Assembly: GCA_964397425.1 (NCBI GenBank)
Contig: CAYNID010000015.1
Coordinates: 1-34,067, forward strand
Reading direction: 5' to 3'
DNA: 34,067 bases
DNA from: Hallerella sp964397425
GTDB lineage: Bacteria; Fibrobacterota; Fibrobacteria; Fibrobacterales; Fibrobacteraceae
Positions within the stretch are counted from its first letter, which is position 1. Every line of letters starts with the position of its first letter. The notes beneath the pieces were generated by a model that did not search any database, was not told the DNA's origin, and worked only from the letters and a program-made list of their open reading frames with translations. This document shows, one piece after another, positions 15,491 to 24,630 of the stretch. A program made the position numbers and the translations under genes.

Positions 15491-15566
15491 GGCGAAAAAA
15501 TAGACAAATATCCATTGGGTTGGCAAAAGCGGTCCTTTTGAAAAAGGCGGCGAAACGGTAAATTTG

Positions 15567-15572
15567 TATATT
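15567..15572 (+). promoter_or_regulatory. Possible -10 box for the TonB-receptor-like gene
   Basis: TATATT ends 13 bases before the ATG at 15586, so the mRNA would have a leader of only a few bases and no ribosome-binding site. No -35 is clear. The sequence resembles the -10 form found elsewhere in the window. Confidence 0.3.
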
Positions 15573-15585
15573 TATCCAACACGTT

Positions 15586-17943
15586 ATGTTGAAACGATTT
15601 TTTGCCTCTCTTTTCTTTTTATTTCCCGTTTTCGCGATGGCCGCGCCTACCGCAATCGTCGGAACCGTCCTTGAAGCGGAAACTGATCACGCCCTCTCTT
15701 CGGTGGCCATTCTCTATGAATCGGGAAGGGCCTTGGGAGAATCCGATGGCGGTGGCCGTTTTGAATTGACAACGGATTCGCGGAGCGCGAAACTGGTCTT
15801 TGCCAAGGAAGGTTTCGACACGTTGCACGTTTCCCTAGAAGACTTTGCCGATCTTTTGGACATTGTCGTCGTATTGCATCCGAATGTGCGGAATTTGGGC
15901 GAAAGCACTGTTATCGGCGGCGAGAAAAAGGCGGAGTGGCCGGAACCTTCGCGAATGACTGTGGAGCAACTCGAAGATGTGAGCGGAATGCGGTTTGACG
16001 TTGCCGAACTGTTGACATCCGTCGAAGGGGTTTCGGGGCAAAAGGATTTTTCGAGTGAACTGTTTTACGACGGCTCCCGCGCAGAAGAAGTCGGCTACCA
16101 TTTGGGACGACTCCGCATTCCGAATATGCGGCATTTGGATATCGGTTTTCCGGGAAACCTCTCGGTCATCAACCCACACCTGCTGCGGTCCATCGACATT
16201 TACGACAATTACGGCGAAGGTCCCGTGGGGCAAGGCCTTGCCACATCAGTCGATTACATTCCGGAAACGCTTTCTGGCGAAGAATTCGAAGTGGGGCTTT
16301 CCGCCGGGACGACCATGCGCGAAATAACCGTGGGCGGGCCGTTCCTTTTTTGGGACGCGTTCCGCTTCAGTTTCCGCTTTCTCGATTCGGAAATGTTGAA
16401 GAACATGGGCGAAAAATTCTTTACGGAATTCCGCAAGCGCGATTCCAGTTGCGATGATTGCTCCACGGAAAATTCGGACTCCTTCGACCTGACTTCGTTC
16501 GACTTGTTCGCCCAGTTGTCCGGGCACGACTCGTTGGGAAACCGCTGGATGGTCAATGGGATTTACAGCAGCGATGAATACACGGTCAGACAGGATACGA
16601 CGACTTCGCTTGAAACTTCCAACAGTGTCGATATCATCCGCGGCAGCCGTTCTTACGGAGTCCTCGGATTGGAATACCAGTCTGCTTTGGGGACAAGTTT
16701 CCATGGTGGCGTGGTCCGCGAGGCGGCTTCGGACACGCTCCGCGATACGACCGGTTATAGGCAAGATGCCCTGCCGGAAAATGCGACGTTCATCGATGGC
16801 TACGACCAGACGAAAACGACTTTTTCGTTCGGCATGGACAGGCCTTTCCCCGGGCTGCTTTTTGGCGCGGACCTTTCGGGGGCGATTCTTTACGAGCATC
16901 ACCTCATCACCCGGAAGTGGCCGGACTTTTCGAATTCCCAAAAGACGGAGTTGAACATGGGCGTTCTTTCGGGAACGGGACGGCTTTCGTGGACCTCCGA
17001 CGCGCAGAAGACCATCTTTGCGTTTGGCGCTTTGGCGGATTTTGACGGCAACGGCTCTCCGATGATTTCTTTGGACGTGGACCGCAATTTGTCCGCCGGG
17101 ACGCCAGGCCTTCTTCCCGGGGAAGGTCTCCGCGTGTTTGGAAACGCGGCGTGGCGGGGAGATTTCCGGGAAACGTGGAATGCGGGAAAGTTGCAAAGCG
17201 ATATTGTGACGGGTTCCTCCGCCAAACTGGGTTTAGGATTTGCCAAAAAACGTTTCAGTGTCAGTGCGCACGGCTTTGGGCGTTATTATCTGAATCCGGA
17301 ATTGCCCGTTCCGTTAGCTTATGCGCATTACGATGAACTTTCGTCCGCGGATTTCGCCTGGGTGCTCGGCGCATCCGCCAAATTGGAAGCGCGGACGCTG
17401 CACCATTTTGCGCTTGGAATCAATGCGACATCTGTTTATGGTGAATACTCTTTGGAAGATGGGCGCTCTTTACCGTGGGATGCCAACTCCCGATTGGACA
17501 TGGCGACTTCTGTCCGCTATTATCCGCGGAAGGATTCTTTGGTGTCCGTCATATTGACCCATCATGCGGGGTGGCACAGACCGCTCTATTATTACAAGAT
17601 TAAATCCTCCCGTTCCGAATCCCGGACGCGTGGAACGCGGGAAATTCACGATTACAACGAATTCACGGATTTATTCCGCACCGATGTCCGCGTCAATCTG
17701 GATTTGCCGGGGCGCGTGTTCTTTTTCCGGAAAGTGCGTTTTTACGTCGAAGCGGATAACGTCTTTTCCGGCTTGGATGTCGATGCGCTCAAGTTCTTGG
17801 GCGCGGACAATGCGCGCGAACGTTCGCAGGTCTCCCGCGATCCGGATGGCAAATCTTCAAATGGCTACGACTTGGTGCCGTTTATGGCGAAAGGCATGGG
17901 ACTTTATTTGCAATTTGGCGTCGAGGCCAACTTTGCCATTTAA
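15586..17943 (+). CDS. TonB-dependent receptor-like outer-membrane protein
   Basis: This 785-residue protein starts with a signal peptide (about 1-19, KRFFASLFFLFPVFAMA). A carboxypeptidase-regulatory-like beta-sandwich follows (about 20-97: AIVGTVLEAETDHALSSVAI, with LGESDGGGRFEL). Next comes a plug-like region (about 105-225), including LTSVEGVSGQKDFSSELFYDG and LLRSIDIYDNYGEGPVGQG. The remaining 550 residues show alternating strand patterns with many aromatic and charged residues, as in a large beta-barrel. The chain ends LYLQFGVEANFAI, a plausible final strand. No clear TonB box is seen. The family imports bulky substrates or, in this group, may act in surface assembly; the substrate is unknown. 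The M15 peptidase gene overlaps its last 11 bases. Confidence 0.75.
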   Translation: MLKRFFASLFFLFPVFAMAAPTAIVGTVLEAETDHALSSVAILYESGRALGESDGGGRFELTTDSRSAKLVFAKEGFDTLHVSLEDFADLLDIVVVLHPNVRNLGESTVIGGEKKAEWPEPSRMTVEQLEDVSGMRFDVAELLTSVEGVSGQKDFSSELFYDGSRAEEVGYHLGRLRIPNMRHLDIGFPGNLSVINPHLLRSIDIYDNYGEGPVGQGLATSVDYIPETLSGEEFEVGLSAGTTMREITVGGPFLFWDAFRFSFRFLDSEMLKNMGEKFFTEFRKRDSSCDDCSTENSDSFDLTSFDLFAQLSGHDSLGNRWMVNGIYSSDEYTVRQDTTTSLETSNSVDIIRGSRSYGVLGLEYQSALGTSFHGGVVREAASDTLRDTTGYRQDALPENATFIDGYDQTKTTFSFGMDRPFPGLLFGADLSGAILYEHHLITRKWPDFSNSQKTELNMGVLSGTGRLSWTSDAQKTIFAFGALADFDGNGSPMISLDVDRNLSAGTPGLLPGEGLRVFGNAAWRGDFRETWNAGKLQSDIVTGSSAKLGLGFAKKRFSVSAHGFGRYYLNPELPVPLAYAHYDELSSADFAWVLGASAKLEARTLHHFALGINATSVYGEYSLEDGRSLPWDANSRLDMATSVRYYPRKDSLVSVILTHHAGWHRPLYYYKIKSSRSESRTRGTREIHDYNEFTDLFRTDVRVNLDLPGRVFFFRKVRFYVEADNVFSGLDVDALKFLGADNARERSQVSRDPDGKSSNGYDLVPFMAKGMGLYLQFGVEANFAI

Positions 17944-18649
17944 AATCGCCCTCCTCGTCTTTCTGTTGGCGGCGATTCTGGGAGCGGAGGCTGTTTTTGT
18001 TCCCAAACAGCCGAAGAAACCGTTGCGGTTTTGCAAAGCTTATGCGGAGTGGGAAGCTTTTGTGGAAAAGGATTCTTCGTATGTGGAAATTTCCCATTTT
18101 GCGCACGTGAAACTGGATTTGCGGTATGCGACTTTTCGCAATGTGACTGGGCACGACTTGTATTGTGGAGCGAAACGGGCTTACTTAAAGCGGATGGCCG
18201 CCGAAAAATTTCAAAAAGCGGTTTGGCTGCTGCAAAAGGAAATGCCGGGATATGGATTCATCGTTTTTGATGCGGCGCGGCCCGTTTATGCGCAAGGAAA
18301 ACTCCGCGAAACCGTTGCAGGGACGCCCTTCGCCGATTTCGTGTCGAATCCGAAACGCGGCAGTGTACATAATTTTGGTTATGCGTTGGACTTGACCCTT
18401 TCGGATGCGGATGGGGCGCCGCTGGACATGGGAACGGATTTTGATTCTTTTGAAGCGAAAGCGGGCGAACGGGGAGAGTCCGAGGCTTTGAAAATGGGGA
18501 CGTTGACCGGGGAGCAGGTTGAAAATCGGAAATTGCTTCGCCGCATTATGAAAAAAGCGGGATTCCTCCCGCTGCCTTCGGAATGGTGGCATTTCAACGC
18601 CATTCCGTCTAAAACGATTCGGGCCACTGGCGAATTGCCGCCCTTTTGA
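17933..18649 (+). CDS. D-alanyl-D-alanine dipeptidase, M15D/VanX-like, secreted
   Basis: This 238-residue zinc peptidase cleaves D-Ala-D-Ala from cell-wall turnover. The family signature SxHxxGxAxD is present as SVHNFGYALD (144-153, zinc ligands His146 and Asp153), with EWWH at 217-220 (catalytic Glu217, ligand His220). The VanX-like segments VKLDLRYATFRNVTG and VFDAARPVYAQ are also visible. I chose TTG at 17933, since GAGG lies six bases upstream and it yields a good signal peptide (FKIALLVFLLAAILGAEA). A second in-frame TTG at 17915 is less well supported. It overlaps the preceding gene by 11 bases and, convergently, the tsaC-type gene by 41 bases. The predicted export suggests peptidoglycan recycling rather than vancomycin resistance. 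Confidence 0.85.
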   Translation: MPFKIALLVFLLAAILGAEAVFVPKQPKKPLRFCKAYAEWEAFVEKDSSYVEISHFAHVKLDLRYATFRNVTGHDLYCGAKRAYLKRMAAEKFQKAVWLLQKEMPGYGFIVFDAARPVYAQGKLRETVAGTPFADFVSNPKRGSVHNFGYALDLTLSDADGAPLDMGTDFDSFEAKAGERGESEALKMGTLTGEQVENRKLLRRIMKKAGFLPLPSEWWHFNAIPSKTIRATGELPPF

Positions 18650-19580
18650 GGCGGTCGTTGCAGGCGATGCCTACGCCTTCGTTGGGAATGGAATCAACCA
18701 GGATGAGTTTGTTTTCCGGCTTGTCCATTTGGCGCATCAGGGAATAAAGGTTCGCCGCGGCTTCGCACAAATTGCCGGAAGGGGAAAGGTTCGCCGTGGG
18801 GGGAACGGGAGATTCTTCGCTACCGAATGCGATGCGGACTGTTCCCGCCGGAATTTTTGCCCCTGTGGGAATCTTGCCGTAAAAAAGCGGGACTTGGGGA
18901 CGATAATGCCTGTCTATCATTCCCGGAGCGGGAAGCGGGCCTTTGGGATTGGACGTGGACTTGTGCAATTGAACCGAACCGGCGACTTTTTGAACCATTT
19001 CGGGCGTGATTCCTCCGGGGCGTAAAATGACAGGTTCACCATCGGGAAACGAAATGATGGTGCTCTCCACGCCAACGAGACAAGCGCCTCCGTCAACGAT
19101 GCCGTCTATCGCAGAGCCGAGCTGTTCTGCGACGTGTTCGGCGGTTGTCGGACTGACGTGTTGGAACAGGTTTGCACTGGGAGCCGCTAGAGGGATGCCC
19201 GCCAGGCGGATGATTTTTTGCGCCACGGGATGGTTCGGAAAACGCACGGCAACGGAAGGGAGTCCACTTGTCGCAAGATCCGGAATGGAATCTTTTTTGG
19301 GAAGAACAAGCGTCATGGGGCCCGGCCAATACGCTTTTGCCAGGAGCTGCGCTTTTTCGGGAATGTCGTGCGCGACATTTGAAAGCTCTTCGATTGCGGC
19401 GATGTGCACAATCAGCGGATCAAAATGCGGACGTTTTTTCGCTTCGAAAATTTTGGAGAGGGCTTTGGAATCGTAAGCGTTCCCGGCTAGGCCGTAAACG
19501 GTTTCCGTGGGAATGGCGACGATGCCGCCCTGTTTTAAAATTTCAGCGGCGGCTTCCGGGGTTGTCCACGGGGGATACAT
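18609..19580 (-). CDS. L-threonylcarbamoyladenylate synthase (Sua5/YwlC type)
   Basis: This 323-residue enzyme makes threonylcarbamoyl-AMP from threonine, bicarbonate and ATP, the first step of t6A37 modification in tRNAs that read ANN codons. The N-terminal YrdC domain shows GGIVAIPTETVYGLAG (18-33) and EAKKRPHFDPLIVHI (46-60). The length and PGMIDRHYRPQVPLFY near 225-240 show that the C-terminal SUA5 domain is present, so this is the long form and not the short TsaC. The ATG at 19580 is preceded by GGAAG and lies one base after the stop of the DUF349 gene, implying co-translation. The 3' end overlaps the M15 peptidase gene tail to tail. Confidence 0.92.
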   Translation of the reverse strand: MYPPWTTPEAAAEILKQGGIVAIPTETVYGLAGNAYDSKALSKIFEAKKRPHFDPLIVHIAAIEELSNVAHDIPEKAQLLAKAYWPGPMTLVLPKKDSIPDLATSGLPSVAVRFPNHPVAQKIIRLAGIPLAAPSANLFQHVSPTTAEHVAEQLGSAIDGIVDGGACLVGVESTIISFPDGEPVILRPGGITPEMVQKVAGSVQLHKSTSNPKGPLPAPGMIDRHYRPQVPLFYGKIPTGAKIPAGTVRIAFGSEESPVPPTANLSPSGNLCEAAANLYSLMRQMDKPENKLILVDSIPNEGVGIACNDRLKRAAIRQWPESF

Positions 19581-19581
19581 G

Positions 19582-22440
19582 TTAAGCTTCCGGTTCGGAT
19601 TCGCTTTTTTTGCCAAAGATTTTGTCGCAAGCGGTATTGAAGCGTTGCCAAATCTTGTCTGCTTCGCGGCGGGGGACTGCACCGATGTCGCGCCAATGCC
19701 GGCGGAGCTGTTTGACTTCGTTCATGGATTCGCGGCGATTGTCTTCGGTCAGATTTTCAAGCAAGCGTTCCGCTTCTTCGCAAAGGCGCAACTTGTTTTG
19801 CAAGTTGTTTTCGCGGGCTTGTTCTTGGATGTCCATCTGATCGCGGCGTCTGGAGAAAAATTCATCACAGGCCTCGCGGAACTTTTGGTATAACGCCTGC
19901 TCTTCGGCTCCGCAGCGCGGAAGCGACTTCCATTCGGATTGCAAGTTCTTGACCGTATCCACGCTTTCGTTGGAACCCGCGGAATCAATCAAGCTTGAAA
20001 TCGTGGAAATGATGGATTCTTTTTGGACTTTGGCCGCATCGACTGCTTTTTGAAATTCCGGATCCGCTTTCGCTTTTTGGGCGGCGAATTTGTCTAAAAT
20101 CGCATTGAAACGGTTGCGGATTTCTTCCACTTTGTCTTTGGGAACCATGCCCAGCTTTTGCCATTCCTCTTCGGCGGATTCCATGATGCTTGCGGATTCG
20201 GGAGAGTCCAAGTCCAACGTTTCGAGCTTTGCGCAAAGGGCTTCTTTCGCTTCGAGATTCTTTGCTTTGGCGGAATCCAGTTCTTCGAAGTGGGCGCGTT
20301 TGCGGTTGAAGAATGCGTCGCAGGCGTTCCGGAAACGGTTCCAAATTTCTTCTGACTTGGCGCGGGGAACGGGACCCGCTTCCTTCCATTCGTTTTGCAG
20401 GTTGCGGAGCGCGGCAGAAGTGGCGTTCCAATCGGAGGATTCCGACAATTTCTCGGCTTTTTCACACAAGAGGATTTTCTTCTGGTAGTTTTCTTCGCGG
20501 ACAACGTCTTCTTGTTTTACAAATTCCTTGTGCTTCGCGTAGAAAGCGTTTTCCGCTGCACGGAAACGGTCCCAAAGGGGTTGAACGTTTTCTTTGGGAA
20601 CCATTCCGATGGTTTTCCATTTTTCTTGAAGTTCTTGCATGGATTTGTATTTGTCGCGCCAGTTGGCATCGCTTTCGTTCGAAAGGGCTTCGACTTGGGA
20701 ACAAATTTCTTCTTTGGCGGCAAGGTTCTGTTTGCGCTCTTCTTCCTGCTCTTTGACAAAGGGTTCGCATTTCGCCAAAATTTCATCGAAAAGCGTGTGG
20801 AACTTTTCGCGGAATTCGGTTAAGCGCGCCGCGGAAACGGGCCCGATGGATTTCCACTGGCTTGCAAAGCCGCGGAGTTTCGCGAGAGTTTCCTTGTCGG
20901 CATCCGCCTGGGCGAGGGCGGACATTTCTTCGAGAAGGGCTTCGCGGTCGTTTTCGTTATGCCAGGATTCCCATTCCTGCATTTCTTTGAAGCGAGAAGT
21001 CGCTTCGCGGTATTCGTTCCACAAATCCTTGTAGCGGAACTTGTTGTCTCCGACGATTTCTTTCCAGCGCTTGTAAAAGTCGCGGAGCTTTTGGGAAATG
21101 ATTTTGAATTCGCCGTTTTCGTCGATGGCCTTTACACCGTCAATGATGTCTTTGAGCTTTGCAGAATTTTCGGCAAGGGTCTTTTCTTCTTCGGAATTCC
21201 GCGCATTGAATTTTTCGGAGAACTGGTTCCGCAGGGTGTTGTAAACCTGGAGCTCGGGATTAGCCCCGTCAACAAGGGGAAGGGCTTCCCATGCGCGGAC
21301 GAGCGCTTTGACCTTGTGTTCCGTGGACTTGGAATCGTCGCCGACTTCTGCCAAAAGTTTGAGCTTTGCCAAAATTTCAGCGCGGCTTGCGCCGTGGGCG
21401 GCGATGTCCGCCTCTTTTTTGGCAATCCGGTTGAAACGTTCCACGGAAATCAGGAAAAGTCCGGACAAGGGCGTTTCGGCGGAACCGTTTTCGGCCTTGA
21501 ACTGGGCAATGAGGCTTTCAATTTTTTCGGCGTTTTCCATTGCGCCCGATTCAATCAAAGAGTCCATTTCGGAAAGGAGGCGCTCTAGGCGTTTTTGTTT
21601 TGCCGCCTTTTCTTCGGATTCGGCCTGGAGTTTGTCTAACCGGGCCTGTTCTTCGGCGCGGCGGTTGTTGTAACTTTCGATGACGCGGTCAAGGGCGGAT
21701 TTTTCCGAGTCCATTCCCAATTCTTCGGCCATTTGCAAGATCTTGTCGAATTCCGCTTTGTTGGTCATGAAATGCGGAGAATCGGCTAAACGCTGAGCCT
21801 GTTGAACAAGGGCTTCGCGTTTGTGGAGTAAGAGCTGGGCGTCGTTCTTTTCGGCGGTCTCCTTGTTTTCCGAATCCTGTTTCTTGCGGAGCCTTTCCTG
21901 CGCTTTTTTGCGGACTTCCGTGTGGCGGGAATTTTTGGAAATGTTTTGCAACATGCCTTCGCGCTCGATGCGGGAAAGTGCCGCCAGGGCGACCTCTAAC
22001 GCCGAATCCTTCAGGGCGACAAATTCAAGGGAGCTTTGCCGGGTAGAAGCTTCGGCCAAGGCTTTTCTGAGTTCATCGTTCGGCATGGACTTCAACAAGT
22101 CGTCTGCAAAGCGGGTCTTTGCGATTTGCGATACCGCGTCCCGTTCTTTTTGGGTCGCGCTGCCGTTGAAGTTTTTCAAGTGGAATGCCAAGCGGTCGTT
22201 CAAACGGTTTTCGGCTTCGCGTTTGTTGGAGGCGTCTGTTTCGGCAGAGAGAATCTTTTGGAGAATGTCCGTGCTTTCCAATTTTCGGATGGCGATGCCC
22301 CGAATTTCGGCGTTTGCGTCGGTCTGCGCCACTGTTTCGATGGCGGCCTGTTCGCCGTTTTGCAATTTGATGACGGCTTCCTTGCGAACGTTGACGTTGG
22401 AATTCTGCCAGCCGGGTCTAAAGAAATTAAAAAATCCCAT
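19582..22440 (-). CDS. DUF349 repeat coiled-coil protein
   Basis: This is a 952-residue, highly charged, helical protein built from multiple DUF349 repeats. The recurrent pattern is a tryptophan, a G-x-V-P motif and then W-x-R-F-x-x-A-x-x-x-F, seen for example in EWKEAGPVPRAKSEEIWNRF, KWKTIGMVPKENVQPLWDRF and HWRDIGAVPRREADKIWQRF. The N-terminal 150 residues differ and may hold HEAT-like repeats (VRKEAVIKLQNGEQAAIETV). It has no signal peptide. The ATG at 22440 has GGAG six bases upstream. DUF349 proteins are common in this group and their role is not established. The gene heads a two-gene unit with the Sua5-type gene. Confidence 0.9.
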   Translation of the reverse strand: MGFFNFFRPGWQNSNVNVRKEAVIKLQNGEQAAIETVAQTDANAEIRGIAIRKLESTDILQKILSAETDASNKREAENRLNDRLAFHLKNFNGSATQKERDAVSQIAKTRFADDLLKSMPNDELRKALAEASTRQSSLEFVALKDSALEVALAALSRIEREGMLQNISKNSRHTEVRKKAQERLRKKQDSENKETAEKNDAQLLLHKREALVQQAQRLADSPHFMTNKAEFDKILQMAEELGMDSEKSALDRVIESYNNRRAEEQARLDKLQAESEEKAAKQKRLERLLSEMDSLIESGAMENAEKIESLIAQFKAENGSAETPLSGLFLISVERFNRIAKKEADIAAHGASRAEILAKLKLLAEVGDDSKSTEHKVKALVRAWEALPLVDGANPELQVYNTLRNQFSEKFNARNSEEEKTLAENSAKLKDIIDGVKAIDENGEFKIISQKLRDFYKRWKEIVGDNKFRYKDLWNEYREATSRFKEMQEWESWHNENDREALLEEMSALAQADADKETLAKLRGFASQWKSIGPVSAARLTEFREKFHTLFDEILAKCEPFVKEQEEERKQNLAAKEEICSQVEALSNESDANWRDKYKSMQELQEKWKTIGMVPKENVQPLWDRFRAAENAFYAKHKEFVKQEDVVREENYQKKILLCEKAEKLSESSDWNATSAALRNLQNEWKEAGPVPRAKSEEIWNRFRNACDAFFNRKRAHFEELDSAKAKNLEAKEALCAKLETLDLDSPESASIMESAEEEWQKLGMVPKDKVEEIRNRFNAILDKFAAQKAKADPEFQKAVDAAKVQKESIISTISSLIDSAGSNESVDTVKNLQSEWKSLPRCGAEEQALYQKFREACDEFFSRRRDQMDIQEQARENNLQNKLRLCEEAERLLENLTEDNRRESMNEVKQLRRHWRDIGAVPRREADKIWQRFNTACDKIFGKKSESEPEA

Positions 22441-22581
22441 AAAGTTCTCCAAAAACGGAACGCGCCAAAAGACGTGTTCAAGCTAAGCTTAATTTAGCTA
22501 AAAGAAAAGGACAAATGCAATCGATTCCTCAAAAAAAGTCTTTTAGTGAATTTGTTTTTGGCATAAAGCTATCTTTGTCAC

Positions 22582-24624
22582 ATGGCAAAGAGAATCCCGA
22601 AGACACTTGCGCCCGATACCATTTCCGAAGTGCGGAAAAGTTCCGAGTTTTCTGCGTTTGCCGAAGTGATTGTGCCGCGTTCCCCGATGACGTTCACCTA
22701 TGCCGTTCCAACGGGTGAACGGATTTGCCGGGGGAGTGTTGTCTGGGTACATTTGGGAAAGCGAAAGCAGCCGGTCTTGGGCGTCGTCTTGCGGGTCTTT
22801 GCCGAAAAACCTTCTTTCGAAAAGGTGAAAGCCGCCTTTGCGCACGCTTCTGGATATGTATTCGGGGAACATTTTTTGGAAAAGCTCCAATGGGTTTCGC
22901 GCTATTACCTCGCCCCGCTCCCGTTGTCGCTTGGTCTTTTTTTGCCCAAAGATTTCGGCAAATTCCTGGATGCCCTGCTAATTGAAAATTCCAAAGCGCC
23001 AGAGGTTAAAGCCCTTCCGCCCGCTTCGCCTCCGCTGACGGAAGAACAGTCTTTGGTGTTCGAGCGTTTGCGGAATTCGTTTTTTTCGAAAGTGGAACGC
23101 GGCGTGTTTCGCGGTGCGCTCCTGCATGGAGTTACCGGCAGCGGAAAAACGCGCATTTACATGGAGCTTTCGAAAATCGCCCTTTCGGCGGGAAAAAAAG
23201 TCCTGGTGCTCGTTCCCGAAATAGGCCTTGCGCCGCAAACGGCGGCGCGCTTTTCTGAGTTTTTGGGAATGGAAGTTCCTGTCATCCATTCGGCGGTGTC
23301 CGCTCCGAAGAAACGGGCTGCGTGGATATCCATTTTGTCGGGGAACGCCCGGATTGTTTTGGGGACCCGCAGCGCGATACTTTCGCCGTTCGAATACGAT
23401 TTGGTCATTTTGGATGAAGAACACGACGCTTCTTACAAGCAGCAGGAGGATGCTCCGCGGTATCACGCCCGTACTTTGGCATTTTTTGAATCGACTTTGC
23501 GCGGCGCTTTTGTGCTGCTAGGCAGTGCGACGCCGTCGCTTGAATCTTTTTTTGCGGCGAAACGGGGAAAGATGGAATACGTATCCCTGTCGAAACGCGC
23601 AACGGAGATGGAATTGCCCCACGTGGACATTGTCGACATGCGGAAAAAGGCGCGCCGGCAGGATCCTTCGCTGCTCCTTTCAACGGAACTCCGCGAGGCG
23701 TTGACGAAAACGGTGGATGCGGGCGACCAGGCGATTGTTCTCTTGAATCGGCGCGGTTATTCGAAGTTTCGCATGTGTGCGGAATGCGGGAATGCGATTT
23801 CTTGCCCGGAATGCAAAGTGCCTTTGGTATACCACAAACAGCACAAGGGACTTTTGTGCCATTATTGCGGCAGATTTTTTTCTTTGAACACGGCGTGCCC
23901 GGAATGCGGATCTGCGGAATATGAATTTTCGGGAGGCGCTATCGAAAAGCTCGAAGAGGAAATTGCGGAATGGATTCCGCAGGCGAAAACGGTTCGCATG
24001 GATAGGGATTCCACGGCGAACGTGGGGGCGGCGGAAAGGATTCTCGAAGATTTTCGGAATGGGAAATATTCCGTGCTGTTGGGCACGCAAATCGTGGCCA
24101 AGGGACACGATTTTCCCGGCGTCCAGCTTGTGGGCGTCGTGGGCGCCGATTCCGGCGCGGGCGTGCCCGACTTTCGCTCCGGTGAAAGGCTTTTTGAACT
24201 GTTGAGTCAGACAGCTGGCCGGGCGGGGCGTTCCAGGGTGGGAGGCCGCGTCATTTTGCAGACGAACAATCCGGAAAGTCCCATCATCCGTTTCGCCATG
24301 GCTCACGATTACTCCGGATTCGCGGAACAAGAACTTTCCGCGCGTTACGAAGCCAATTACCCGCCTTATTCCAAAGTGGCGAAAATTGAATTGGGACACC
24401 GGGACAAAATGTTCTTGGAAAAAGAATCCCAGGCGTTCGCCGATGCGCTTGCGAAAAATCGGGAATTGGAAGTGTTGGGACCCGTGGACGCGTATGTTTC
24501 CCAGGTCCGGGGCACTTTCTGGATGCATCTCTTATTGAAAGCGCCGTCTGCAACCGCCATCCGCAAGGCCTTGGCGCAAACGCTTCCCCGTTTGGAAATT
24601 CGCATTGACGTGGATCCCGTTTAA
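22582..24624 (+). CDS. priA: Primosomal protein N' (replication restart helicase)
   Basis: This 680-residue superfamily 2 DNA helicase restarts stalled replication forks by loading the primosome. The N-terminal 3'-end DNA-binding domain (about 25-130) includes VIVPRSPMTFTYAVP. Walker A is LLHGVTGSGKTRIYME and Walker B is LVILDEEHDASYKQ. Between the helicase lobes lies the zinc-binding region with paired cysteines: CAECGNAISCPEC, then CHYCGRFF and CPECGS. The later motif GTQIVAKGHDFPGVQLVGV and QTAGRAGR (motif VI) follow. Its size is slightly below the E. coli protein. It is divergent from the DUF349 gene with a very short leader (a TATCTT box ends seven bases before the ATG). Confidence 0.96.
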   Translation: MAKRIPKTLAPDTISEVRKSSEFSAFAEVIVPRSPMTFTYAVPTGERICRGSVVWVHLGKRKQPVLGVVLRVFAEKPSFEKVKAAFAHASGYVFGEHFLEKLQWVSRYYLAPLPLSLGLFLPKDFGKFLDALLIENSKAPEVKALPPASPPLTEEQSLVFERLRNSFFSKVERGVFRGALLHGVTGSGKTRIYMELSKIALSAGKKVLVLVPEIGLAPQTAARFSEFLGMEVPVIHSAVSAPKKRAAWISILSGNARIVLGTRSAILSPFEYDLVILDEEHDASYKQQEDAPRYHARTLAFFESTLRGAFVLLGSATPSLESFFAAKRGKMEYVSLSKRATEMELPHVDIVDMRKKARRQDPSLLLSTELREALTKTVDAGDQAIVLLNRRGYSKFRMCAECGNAISCPECKVPLVYHKQHKGLLCHYCGRFFSLNTACPECGSAEYEFSGGAIEKLEEEIAEWIPQAKTVRMDRDSTANVGAAERILEDFRNGKYSVLLGTQIVAKGHDFPGVQLVGVVGADSGAGVPDFRSGERLFELLSQTAGRAGRSRVGGRVILQTNNPESPIIRFAMAHDYSGFAEQELSARYEANYPPYSKVAKIELGHRDKMFLEKESQAFADALAKNRELEVLGPVDAYVSQVRGTFWMHLLLKAPSATAIRKALAQTLPRLEIRIDVDPV

Positions 24625-24630
24625 AACGGT

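Noticed and set aside
17933..18649. Vancomycin resistance vanX
   Set aside because: There are no vanH, vanA or regulator genes nearby, and the signal peptide places the enzyme outside the cytoplasm, which favours wall recycling.
24617..24629. CCGTTTAAAACGG palindrome after priA as a terminator
   Set aside because: The stem is six A/T-rich base pairs with a one-base loop and no T-run, so it cannot fold as a normal hairpin.
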